Source: Jaenimonas drosophilae (lineage: Eukaryota; Euglenozoa; Kinetoplastea; Trypanosomatida; Trypanosomatidae). Taken from it: a DNA stretch of 17,958 nucleotides. Location: the NCBI GenBank assembly GCA_030849065.1, contig JASAON010001374.1, forward strand, positions 1 through 17,958, written 5' to 3'. The notes under the pieces are model-generated. The model was not told the DNA's origin, did no database searches, and saw only the letters and a list, made by a program, of their open reading frames with translations. Within the stretch, counting starts at the first letter, position 1. Every line of letters begins with the position of its first letter. This document shows, one piece after another, positions 1 through 7,094 of the stretch. The translations under genes were made by a program, and so were the position numbers.

Positions 1-1
1 G

Positions 2-100
2 TGCCTGGATGATGATGAGGAGGCTGCTGATGAGCCCGCGGCGGCTGCGGCACCCGTTGAGGCCACCGCTGGCACCTCCAGCATGGAGCAGGTTGACTAA
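2..100 (+). CDS. HSP83: HSP90 (HSP83) chaperone, C-terminal end only
   Basis: This is the last 32 codons of a gene that begins outside the window, ending at TAA (98-100). The translated tail starts with an acidic LDDDEEAADE stretch, continues through an Ala/Pro-rich linker (PAAAAAPVEA) and ends TAGTSSMEQVD. A C-terminal M-E-x-V-D pentapeptide after an acidic linker is the TPR-cochaperone docking tail of cytosolic HSP90. Plants, animals and fungi have MEEVD, and I recall trypanosomatid HSP83 ending MEQVD. HSP90 is the ATP-driven cytosolic chaperone that binds TPR proteins such as HOP/STI1 through this tail. In trypanosomatids it is usually a tandem array, so this may be the last copy, but nothing upstream is visible to test that. 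No ATPase or middle-domain sequence is in the window. Confidence 0.85.
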   Translation, partial: CLDDDEEAADEPAAAAAPVEATAGTSSMEQVD

Positions 101-848
101 GTTTGGCCACAGATTTATGGTTTCATAGAAACAACACAAAAAAAAAAAAAAAACTTTGTTGTGTGTTCATGGCGAGTATGGTTCTTTGAGTGTGTCTGTG
201 TGGGCTTGGATGCAGTACATGAATGTGTGCGTTGATGTTTCCTGGTGGCGGGTTGCTCCTCCTCCACATCATCATCATCAACATCTTCATCTTCATCCTC
301 ATCCACCCGACCACTCCCCGCGTTTGCACGTGCTATGCGAGATGCTGCCCATCTGACAACACTCGTTGCATTTCTTCATTTCTTCACGGGGGAGCACAAT
401 CGTGTGGTGCCCGCGCAACATCCACGACCTCGTCTCCCCCAAGAAGAAAAAAAACATTATTATTGATTTTCCACCCTACCCTCCCTAACCTATTTTGATA
501 TCATGTGCAGATGATGGAGATGGCTTGTGTGTGTGAAGGTGTGAGAGAGAGAGAGAGAGAGCACTCCACCAACACTGCCGCCATCGTTGCGCGACATGGA
601 GAAACCCCCACAGATGATGAATCTGGATCGCCGTTCGGCCTACTTCATCCTCCTGTTGTTGTTGTTGCTGTGTGTGTGCTGATGCTGGCTTGTACTTCAT
701 TTGTTTCCTCTTCACTTTTCTTCTTCGTCATGCCCCATCCACAACAACACTCAATCATATATATGTATATATATATTTGTAGTTCTCGAACAAGCGCACT
801 CTTTCACTCACACACACACACGCACACGCTCCGCGGCCCAAGGACAAC
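101..848. other. Intergenic region between HSP90 and ABCF1, microsatellite-rich
   Basis: These 748 bases hold no convincing coding frame. Visible structure, in order: an uninterrupted run of 16 A (138-153); an imperfect CAT/CTT stretch (about 268-303); a perfect GA dinucleotide tract (543-561); a GTT tract (about 654-668); a pyrimidine-rich stretch (about 698-730); an AT/TA tract with one G interruption (about 757-776); and a CA tract (about 806-828) just before the ABCF1 start. The first part should be HSP90 3' UTR and the last part ABCF1 5' UTR. Short frames here are low-complexity translations of the repeats. Confidence 0.7.
698..782 (+). promoter_or_regulatory. Predicted spliced-leader acceptor for ABCF1
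   Basis: A long pyrimidine-rich tract (about 698-730) is followed by AG-free sequence up to the AG at 781-782. The predicted 5' UTR (783-848) has no upstream ATG. In kinetoplastids such a tract directs both trans-splicing of the downstream mRNA and polyadenylation of the upstream one, here HSP90. Prediction only; no spliced-leader read evidence is available. Confidence 0.55.
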
Positions 849-2789
849 ATGAGCGACGCTGAAGTGATGGAGGAGGGCCCCAAGATGACGCGCAAGGAAC
901 GCAAGAACCAGGAGAAGGCCGAGAAGCATGAGGAGCAGCTCCGTCTGCTCAGCGAACAGGCGCAGCAGGTTAACAAGGATGGCGATAGCCCCTTCTCCGT
1001 CACCATGGAGGAGGACCAGGTGGCGGAGGGCTCCCGCAACATCACCTTCAACAAGGTTTCGGTGTCGGTGAATGGCAAGACCCTCTTTCGTGATGCCACG
1101 GTACGTCTCTCCGCTGGCTCCCGGTACGGTTTGATGGGGCCCAACGGGCGTGGCAAGTCCACCATCCTCCGCCTCCTCTCCACCCGCGAGCTGCCCGTAC
1201 AGAGCAACCTGGACCTCCTCCTCGTGGAGCAGGAGCAGGAGTTCACCGCCTCCGACATGAGCGCCGTCGATGCGGTCCTGACAAGCCACAAGAAGCAGGC
1301 GCAGTACATGCAAGAGGCCGAGGCCCTGCGCGCCAAGGCGGAGCTCGCCGAGGATGAGATGGAGCGCATTCAGTTCCTCGAGGAGGAGCTCGAGGTGATG
1401 GGTGCCTCCCAGGCCGCCGCCAAGGCTCGGCGTATTCTCTTTGGTCTTGGTTTTCCGACGGAGTGGCATGACCGGCCCACCAAGAGCTTCAGTGGTGGTT
1501 GGCGCAAGCGTATTGCCCTGGCCTCTGCCGTCTTCATTGAACCCGATGTGTTGATGCTCGATGAGCCCACCAACCATCTTGACTTGAATGCCGTCATTTG
1601 GCTCGAGTCGTACCTCTTCCAGGCCTACAACGAGTCGGCGAAGCGGCCCAAGACCTTGATTGTTGTCTCCCACGATGCGGGTTTTCTGGATGAGGTGTGC
1701 ACCCACATGGTCCACGTGGAGGACTTCAAGCTCAACTACTACCGCGGTGCCTACAGCGGCTTTGAGGAGCAGCTGCAGCAGCGGCATCAGGAGGTGGATA
1801 AGAAGTACGCCGCTGTCGTCAAGACCATCAAGGAGAAGAAGCGCAACGGCATGTCCAACGTGCAGGTGGATGCGTGGATTCGTGATCAAATCAACAGCGG
1901 CCGTCTTGACGAGCAGTTCCTCGAGAAGCGCAAGGACTACATTGTGAACTTCCCATTACCCGAGCCCCCGGAGCTCCCCGACGCCTGTGTGTGCAAGCTG
2001 GAGGAGGTGGCCTTCAACTACCCAGGCGGGCCGGAGCTCTTCCGTGGGGTTAACTGTGCCCTGTGGACCGATAGCCGCATCACCCTCTGTGGTCCTAATG
2101 GTATTGGCAAGAGTACCCTGCTGAACCTCATGACGGGCCTGCTGGAGCCGACGGAGGGCTTCGTCACCATGAACCGCACCGTCCGTGTCGGGCGCTACAA
2201 CCAACACTTTGTGGATAAGCTTCCCCTGGAGAAGACCCCGGTGGAGTGCATCCAGTCACTGGGCATCGCTGGAGAGGACAAGGCACGTCGCCTCCTGGGC
2301 AGCTTCGGCCTAGAAGGCATCGTCCACAAGAACCAAATCGCAACCCTCAGCGGCGGCCAAAAGGCCCGTGTGGCCTTTGCCGCCATCAGCGCCGAAACCC
2401 CCCACTTCCTCCTCCTCGATGAGCCCACCAACCATCTCGATGTGGAGTCCATCGAGGCCCTCTGCGACGCCATCCGCACCTTCAAGGGCGGCGTCCTCGT
2501 CGTCACCCACGATGCCCGCCTGATTGAATCCACCGAGATGCAAATCTGGGTAGCTGGAGAGAAGAACGTGGCCCCCTTCAAGGGTGGGCTTGAGGACTAC
2601 AAGCGCGCCGTGCGGGAGGAGTTCGAGAAGGAGGAGGCCCTCAAGTTCAACGACCGCCAGCCCAAGAAGGCCGTGGAGGCGCAGCAGGTGGCCAACCAAG
2701 TCACCGAGGAGGAGCGCAACAAGGAGCTGGACGCCCTCTTCGCACCCAAGAAGAAGAAGAAGAGCACTAAGAAGAAGGAGGAGGAGTAA
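849..2789 (+). CDS. ABCF1: ABCF1/ABC50-type ATP-binding cassette protein (translation factor)
   Basis: 646 residues with two ABC ATPase domains and no membrane segments, as in soluble ABCF translation factors. The lysine/glutamate-rich N-terminal 60 residues precede ABC1: Walker A GPNGRGKST (97-105), signature FSGGW (214-218), Walker B LMLDEP followed by TNHLDLNAVIWL (235-252) and switch His275. The inter-domain linker (about 290-370) contains the YYRGAYSGF segment and a basic helix. ABC2 has Walker A GPNGIGKST (415-423), LSGGQ (500-504), LLLDEPTNHLD (521-531) and switch His554. It ends in a Lys/Glu tail (KKKKKSTKKKEEE). NAVIWL, SRITLCGPNG and THDARLIE resemble human ABC50 more than GCN20 or eEF3. 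Animal ABC50 associates with eIF2 and ribosomes; the same role here is inference. The human protein has a much longer N-terminal extension. All catalytic motifs are intact. Confidence 0.93.
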   Translation: MSDAEVMEEGPKMTRKERKNQEKAEKHEEQLRLLSEQAQQVNKDGDSPFSVTMEEDQVAEGSRNITFNKVSVSVNGKTLFRDATVRLSAGSRYGLMGPNGRGKSTILRLLSTRELPVQSNLDLLLVEQEQEFTASDMSAVDAVLTSHKKQAQYMQEAEALRAKAELAEDEMERIQFLEEELEVMGASQAAAKARRILFGLGFPTEWHDRPTKSFSGGWRKRIALASAVFIEPDVLMLDEPTNHLDLNAVIWLESYLFQAYNESAKRPKTLIVVSHDAGFLDEVCTHMVHVEDFKLNYYRGAYSGFEEQLQQRHQEVDKKYAAVVKTIKEKKRNGMSNVQVDAWIRDQINSGRLDEQFLEKRKDYIVNFPLPEPPELPDACVCKLEEVAFNYPGGPELFRGVNCALWTDSRITLCGPNGIGKSTLLNLMTGLLEPTEGFVTMNRTVRVGRYNQHFVDKLPLEKTPVECIQSLGIAGEDKARRLLGSFGLEGIVHKNQIATLSGGQKARVAFAAISAETPHFLLLDEPTNHLDVESIEALCDAIRTFKGGVLVVTHDARLIESTEMQIWVAGEKNVAPFKGGLEDYKRAVREEFEKEEALKFNDRQPKKAVEAQQVANQVTEEERNKELDALFAPKKKKKSTKKKEEE

Positions 2790-2904
2790 CTGATGGACAG
2801 ACTTTGTTCTTAAAAAGCCGCCTTCCACTAAAACAAAACTTGATCACAAACAACGATACCAGTTCGCACGTGATACACACTGCCCGCAACTAACGTGACG
2901 TATG

Positions 2905-2917
2905 AAAAAAGCGAAAA
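2905..2917 (-). terminator. Pol III terminator of tRNA-Arg(CCU)
   Basis: The minus strand reads TTTT (2917-2914) and then TTTTTT (2910-2905) a few bases after the tRNA 3' end. T-runs of four or more are the standard Pol III stop. Confidence 0.6.
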
Positions 2918-2920
2918 CTA

Positions 2921-2993
2921 TACCCCTGGCGGGACTCGAACCCGCAACCTTTTGCTTAGGAAGCAAACGCCATATCCATTAGGCTACAAGGGC
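2921..2993 (-). tRNA. tRNA-Arg (anticodon CCU)
   Basis: The minus strand folds as a 73-nt cloverleaf. Acceptor GCCCTTG pairs with CAGGGGT and the discriminator is A. The D arm is GCC/GGC, the anticodon stem TTTGC/GCAAA with loop TTCCTAA (anticodon CCT), and the T arm GCGGG-TTCGAGT-CCCGC. The internal A box (TAGCCTAATGG) and B box (GGTTCGAGTCC) are Pol III promoter elements. The acceptor includes a G1-U72 wobble and a U5-G68 wobble. There is no intron. On the minus strand it is followed by T4 (2914-2917) and T6 (2905-2910) runs, suitable Pol III terminators. It decodes AGG. Confidence 0.93.
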
Positions 2994-3051
2994 GTTCACA
3001 AAACCGCAAAATTGCGGCGGTGTAGATCCAACTTGAAAGACGACAAAATAC

Positions 3052-3124
3052 TACTCCAGGCGGGACTCGAACCCGCAATCTTTGGATTAGAAGTCCAAAG
3101 CCTTATCCATTAGGCCACTGGAGC
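3052..3124 (-). tRNA. tRNA-Arg (anticodon UCU)
   Basis: A 73-nt cloverleaf on the minus strand. Acceptor GCTCCAG pairs with CTGGAGT and the discriminator is A. The D arm is GCC/GGC, the anticodon stem TTGGA/TCCAA with loop CTTCTAA (anticodon TCT), and the T arm GCGGG-TTCGAGT-CCCGC. The D loop, T arm and B box are nearly the same as in the neighbouring CCU isoacceptor, so the two are related by duplication and divergence. It shares the G1-U72 terminal wobble. A TTTT run on the minus strand (3048-3045) follows the 3' end. It decodes AGA. Confidence 0.93.
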
Positions 3125-3196
3125 GCTCGAAAATAGTCGTAATACCCAGCTTTTAAAGCAATGCGCATTCTACGTACCCGCGATTCATCGTTCAGT

Positions 3197-3268
3197 GGGC
3201 GTGTAGCTCAGTGGTAGAGCGCCTGTTTTGCATACAGGAGGCCTAGGGTTCAATCCCCTACTCGTCCA
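3197..3268 (+). tRNA. tRNA-Ala (anticodon UGC)
   Basis: A 72-nt plus-strand cloverleaf. Acceptor GGGCGTG pairs with CTCGTCC and the discriminator is A. The D arm is GCTC/GAGC, the anticodon stem CCTGT/ACAGG with loop TTTGCAT (anticodon TGC), the variable loop AGGCC, and the T arm TAGGG-TTCAATC-CCCTA. The G3-U70 pair, the universal alanine identity element, is present. Acceptor pair 6-67 is a U-U mismatch. It is divergent from tRNA-Arg(UCU), with 72 bases between their 5' ends. Confidence 0.93.
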
Positions 3269-3270
3269 CA

Positions 3271-3283
3271 TTTTTTTGTTTTT
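3271..3283 (+). terminator. Pol III terminator of tRNA-Ala
   Basis: Two bases after the tRNA 3' end comes a run of seven T (3271-3277), then G and five more T. This is a strong Pol III stop. Confidence 0.75.
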
Positions 3284-3482
3284 GTGGACCACGCGTCTCA
3301 AGTCACTTTTCGGGTGGGCTACGAAAAAAAGCCCCCCAGAGAGAAAGAGAAAAAAGGGATTAGCGCCAAGGAAACAATAAAGAAGTTAAGATTGCTACTA
3401 TTACCGGCCCACATCCCATTTCACCAACACTTTCCATAAAACCACTAACGACGCCACAACTGACCCATCCGCAACTTTCAAA
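3284..3482. other. Spacer after the tRNA cluster
   Basis: About 200 bases with no coding frame and no recognisable RNA. It has short A-rich and GA-rich patches (about 3326-3358). I looked for U6, 7SL, 5S and other small RNA genes that often sit next to trypanosomatid tRNA genes and could not recognise one. Confidence 0.4.
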
Positions 3483-4300
3483 CGGAAGGAGGCTTGAATT
3501 ATGAGTCACGAGTTCGGAGCCGCCATCACAAATGCCGTTTGTCGTTTTTCCCGCCGCCCCCTCCCCCAAACGAGGCCCTTAACCTCTTCTAACCGTGATG
3601 TCTGGGGCTGGATGCGGAACTTTGAGGTTGTAAAGCCCCGCTGTGTTTTGAAAATGTTTTTGGGGCGGGGGAAGGGGGGCAATCGAGGACCATGCTGTCC
3701 ATTTCTCACCCCGCCAATTCAAGATTTAATTGTTGCCGCGCTATCTTTTCAATCTTTGATGGCAAGGGGGGGTGTTATAGAAGCGCTTTGGCGGGGCGAG
3801 CATTTGCGCGTCCATTCCCCACCGGCGAAAAAACAGGGGAGGGCCGTGCGGTTTTATATGGTTTATAATGTTCTGCCGAAGCGGGGGGGGGGGGTTGGGG
3901 GAAATTGGCTGTGGGGCGAGGCGCTTGGCGGTTTCCCGTTTTCGGTTGGGGTTGGGGCCTTTGGGGGGGGGGGGGGGTGCGCGCCGCCAGGCGCCGCCGG
4001 CCGCGCTTTGTTTCGCCGCGGGCCGCCGCTCACCAAAGGGCCTTGTTGTGTTGCGGCGCCGCTTGCGCTGTGGGGGAAGGGGCTGCGGGGGGGGGGGTTC
4101 GACGGAATCGAAAAATGGCGGCCCGGTCGGGGTTGGCGCCAAGAGGGGTGATAGCATAGCGCAGCCCCAAAAACTCAGGCGGGCCATTAGCGGCCAAGAT
4201 CTCGCCATTCGCCATTCTGATTGGCGAGGGTCATCCTCGGTTCAACTTTCCCTTGGGGATTCCGCCGGCGGGTGAATTCTCCATAAAAGCCACCTCGGCC
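3483..4300. other. G-run-rich non-coding block of uncertain reliability
   Basis: The plus strand switches to a G-rich, very GC-rich composition unlike its flanks. Uninterrupted G runs are visible at 3672-3677 (6), 3766-3772 (7), 3883-3894 (12), 3963-3977 (15) and 4087-4097 (11), with many GGGG and GGGGG runs between. Open frames of 60-216 codons exist on both strands, but they are Gly/Pro/Arg low-complexity and cross the homopolymers, so I do not call any as a gene. The block could be a real G-quadruplex-forming spacer between transcription units. It could also be low-quality or chimeric sequence, since long G runs are typical of poor reads. Confidence 0.5.
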
Positions 4301-4308
4301 TGCTCTGA

Positions 4309-4641
4309 TTCCCTCTCCTCCGCCACCCGTATTTTTCACGCGCGCGGAAAACCATCGGCAGGGTAAGTTTCACCGCACCGTTCTCCGAAGGCCCGCGTGC
4401 TGCGAAGAATACATGGGATTCCTCCAAACTCGTGGATTTCAATGAATATGGGAGGACATCTCCGTTGAGCTGTTTTCACTTTGCGGCACTCGTCCTTGAG
4501 CTGGAGGCAAAGGCAGCGTTGGAGCGGCCCACCCATCACCCATTTCACTGGAGACGACGCCCATGTTTTCCGTGCCCTTGCAAGTACTTGCGCAAATTTG
4601 GTCTTGCAGAGCACGTGACGAAGAAAACCAGATCCAGTTAG
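4309..4641 (+). pseudogene. Open reading frame without an ATG, possible coding relic
   Basis: A 110-codon open frame runs from just after a TGA (4306-4308) to TAG (4639-4641). It has no ATG; the first near-start is GTG at 4432. The translation is of mixed, protein-like composition (for example KNTWDSSKLVDFNEYGR, LEAKAALERPTHHPFHW). It ends in a Cys/Lys-rich stretch, PCFPCPCKYLRKFGLAEHV, which faintly resembles a C2H2 finger lacking its last His. I do not recognise it. It sits in an otherwise gene-free boundary region and has no clear spliced-leader acceptor. It may be a fragment of a dead gene or mobile element, or chance. Confidence 0.25.
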
Positions 4642-4886
4642 AGCCTTCAGAATAGAAGCGCCTTTCGTTGTTTCAGCCTCTCCTTGCTCAACAGATAGGA
4701 GCTACAAAGACAGTGTACCTGCCGACTCCTCGCCCTTCCAGGTTTCATTTAGAAACTATTGCAGCGTCATATTCGTACACGCATCACAGTGTATAATACG
4801 TTGGACTGTGGAGGTACGTATATATGCACTTTTCTCTCGGCCATTCCACAAAATATTCGTCCTCCCAGACCCACGCAGATGTCAAC
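4642..4886. other. Gene-free spacer
   Basis: Mixed-composition sequence between the two weak reading-frame relics. I see no RNA gene, repeat or long frame here. Confidence 0.4.
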
Positions 4887-5210
4887 TCAATTCTGACACG
4901 GATCTGAAACTGCGGAGCAAATTATGAGTATGAATATATTTGATATAGGACCACGGTGGCAATAGTCACAGCTTTTGCGCACCGCTCTTTTCTGTTTCCA
5001 CTCTCCTTCAAGCCTTGCCACCTTGTTAAACCAATTGTAAGGAAGAAGCGGTGGCGGATTTCGTTCCACAGCAATATGGAGCGCACCTTCCACATGAAAG
5101 ACCAAAATAGAGCGAATCTCCATCTTCCGACCAAATCCTCCATCTATGAGTTGTCGTACTTCAGCATCGGTCTCAAATAATCCATACACCGTTCTGACCA
5201 CTCGACTCAA
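4887..5210 (-). pseudogene. Minus-strand reading frame, unrecognised, possible coding relic
   Basis: About 107 codons are open on the minus strand. The frame begins after in-frame stops, with TTG rather than ATG; the first ATG gives MEIRSILVFH. The composition is protein-like, not repetitive: VYGLFETDAEVRQLIDGG, FHVEGALHIAVERNPPPLL and WKQKRAVRKSCDYCHRG. No family was recognised. It is the only protein-like frame opposite to the prevailing direction, and it lies next to a stretch whose minus strand is GT-rich (5211-5810). It is a candidate relic or short gene of a leftward unit, or chance. Confidence 0.25.
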
Positions 5211-5810
5211 CTCAGTTCACTAATACACACACAACAGACACAGCAGTCCTTCTCCCATTCCAAATCTCCCAACCTTCCCCCTATCTTCTTTACAACATCC
5301 TCAACAACACCATTCCTCAATCAACTACTTCGCCCAATCACCCAATACAGCAATCTACTCATCTTCTTCCACTTCGTTCTGCACCTCCCACTTTGCAAGC
5401 TAAATTGCTCTTGCTGCGCAATTAGTGATGCTTTTGATTTTCACAACCAAACTTCCACGAGAAGACTGCATGTTCTGCATCTCCACTGTTACTCACCCTA
5501 TGGCATCTCGTACTAAATTGTTCAAAAGTAGTCTCTGTGTTTCCCACACCATCCACGACTCCACTTTTGTACACAACAACTCCCACGCTGCAATACCATC
5601 TCCACAGTACTTTCAGCAAACTACATCTTCACGCTCCCCATTTACTCCCAACTATCTGCAAATAAACCTACCAATTGCGTCAATTATAACCAATACAACT
5701 TTTGCTACAAAACAACACAATCTCCATTTCCCCACGGTACCCAACGCCACCAAATGTCCAACACTTATCATGCACCACAACACCATCCCCACTACGGACA
5801 CGTGATTACA
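5211..5810. promoter_or_regulatory. G-depleted plus strand (GT-rich minus strand), candidate leftward initiation region
   Basis: The plus strand is almost all A, C and T. By hand count, 5221-5400 has 9 G in 180 bases and 5221-5760 about 47 G in 540. The minus strand is therefore G/T-rich and C-poor. GT-rich tracts in the direction of transcription mark Pol II start regions in Trypanosoma brucei. The 126-codon plus-strand frame at 5425-5805 is His/Thr/Asn/Pro-rich and looks like a by-product of the skew. No gene is called. Confidence 0.3.
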
Positions 5811-5879
5811 TGGCGTCTTCCACCTAACGACTATCGATGATTACGTTTGATGCTTCAAATACTATACTACACCGATTTT

Positions 5880-7050
5880 CGTATGAGGTCCTAGTGAGTG
5901 AGTAAGTGTTGGAGTTGTGCACTGTTTATGATACCCAGCAATGATGTACCCACAACACGACGGAACAACAACAGTGCAGTGCTGTGTGCGAGCGCGTGAT
6001 GATGTACAGAGCCTGCCATTGAGCAGATCGTGGAGCTTCGGCTGTGCGCGTTCTTGACTACTGTATTTAAGGGTGAACAATCTCTGAGCTTGCAGGTGCT
6101 GTCACTGTTTGTTGTTGTTGTTGTTGTTATTGCTGGTGTTTGCCTTGATGAATACATATTGTGTGTGTGGGCGTGTGTGATGATACCGCTTTTACCGGGC
6201 AGGATGGCGCCTCCACTCCTTGGCGACGTGTCCAATCGGTGAAGCCAGACCCCCATCATGATGCAATTCTCCATGTTTCTTCCCTTGAAACTGTGAGTGC
6301 TTCTTTCCATCTCTCTCTGTGTATACGTGTCTGTGTGCGTGACTGTCCAGCAGTGTCGCTATGCGTCTCCACTCAACACTGTGGAGCAACGGTACGAAAC
6401 ACGTGCAAGAGCTACCCTACTCACCCCCACCTCCTCCGTCTCTCTCCCTCCTTCCCCTCAGCCTCATGATCATGCGTGCTGTTTCTTCCTTTGTCCCGCT
6501 CTTATTCCTCTCCCTCCATGTGTATTTATGCGTATGCGTGCATGATGCAGACATTTCAATACTCACTCTGACGCATTGCGTGAGGAATCAACGATTACAT
6601 GCACTACCAGCTGACGACGCACCACGCAACAACACCCGTGCTAGTGAGAGAGGAGAGTGAGTTTGTGAGTGAGTGATGATGAAGAGACGTGATGCGTGTG
6701 TGAGAGTGAGCCTGTATGGGGTTGGTATGCCCACCCGTCCATTCTGTATGTATGCGAGTAGCTGCAGCGCATGATGTTACGCTTATGGAATTACCATCCG
6801 ACCTTCCGTGAGGAGACTGTGCCTTGTGCATATCTACTGTTACTCAACCCCCTGAGCCCGTTGCAGCTGCTCGTGTACGTGTACGAATGGATGTGGTGTA
6901 TTGTAATGCTGTTGTACAGCGGATATGACGTTGAGCCACTTATTGGTCTATTATGTTGTAGGTTTGAAAGGTTGTTTACTGGGAGTATGTGGTGTATGTT
7001 GTATACGTAAAGTATATTGGTGCCTTTTTTCTTTCGTATTGTGCTCTCTT
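5880..7050 (+). promoter_or_regulatory. GT-rich plus strand upstream of the right-hand gene array, candidate transcription start region
   Basis: About 1.2 kb without a convincing gene. The plus strand is rich in GTG, TGTG and GAGTGAG motifs and a GTT tract (about 6108-6129). It becomes C-poor toward the right: 6901-7020 has about 10 C in 120 bases by hand count. It lies directly upstream of the first gene of the rightward array. This fits the GT-rich, motif-poor Pol II initiation regions described for trypanosomatids. It is inference from composition only. Confidence 0.3.
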
Positions 7051-7060
7051 TTTGGTGTAG
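7022..7060 (+). promoter_or_regulatory. Predicted spliced-leader acceptor for the CstF50-like gene
   Basis: A T-rich tract (about 7022-7053) precedes AG at 7059-7060. Further AGs at 7069-7070, 7072-7073 and 7079-7081 are alternatives. No ATG lies between them and the start at 7095, giving a 5' UTR of about 15-35 bases. Confidence 0.5.
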
Positions 7061-7094
7061 TGTTCTTTAGTAGGTTCTTAGTGCCGTTGCTTGT

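Noticed and set aside
804..1889. 361-codon minus-strand frame opposite ABCF1
   Set aside because: It is antisense to a gene with every ABC motif intact, is Leu/Val/His-biased as expected from a shadow of GC-rich codons, and resembles nothing.
2888..2895. AACTAACG, identical to the start of the trypanosomatid spliced leader
   Set aside because: Only eight bases match; the following bases do not match the spliced-leader exon, and no exon-intron structure or Sm site follows.
2895..3113. 72-codon frame containing PGGTRTRNLL-type sequence
   Set aside because: This is the usual spurious translation of antisense tRNA T-arms; both tRNA-Arg genes lie inside it.
3620..3640. GAGGTTGTAAAGC, resembling a conserved small-subunit rRNA segment
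   Set aside because: Only about a dozen bases are similar, and no other rRNA landmark is found on either strand nearby.
3501..4151. 216-codon plus-strand frame across the G-run block
   Set aside because: It reads through G homopolymers of uncertain length as poly-Gly, and nothing in it resembles a protein family.
4203..4217. CGCCATTCGCCATTC, identical to a stretch near lacZ-alpha in common cloning vectors
   Set aside because: The match is only 15 bases and is a simple duplication; flanking bases diverge from vector sequence. It is kept only as a mild hint when judging the reliability of the G-rich block.
5425..5805. 126-codon plus-strand frame
   Set aside because: The composition (His/Thr/Asn/Pro) follows from the G-poor strand. 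It has no domain and no convincing acceptor directly upstream.
6771..7010. 79-codon hydrophobic frame in the GT-rich region
   Set aside because: Its Leu/Val/Cys/Tyr/Trp bias is that of GT-rich DNA; no acceptor or homology supports it.
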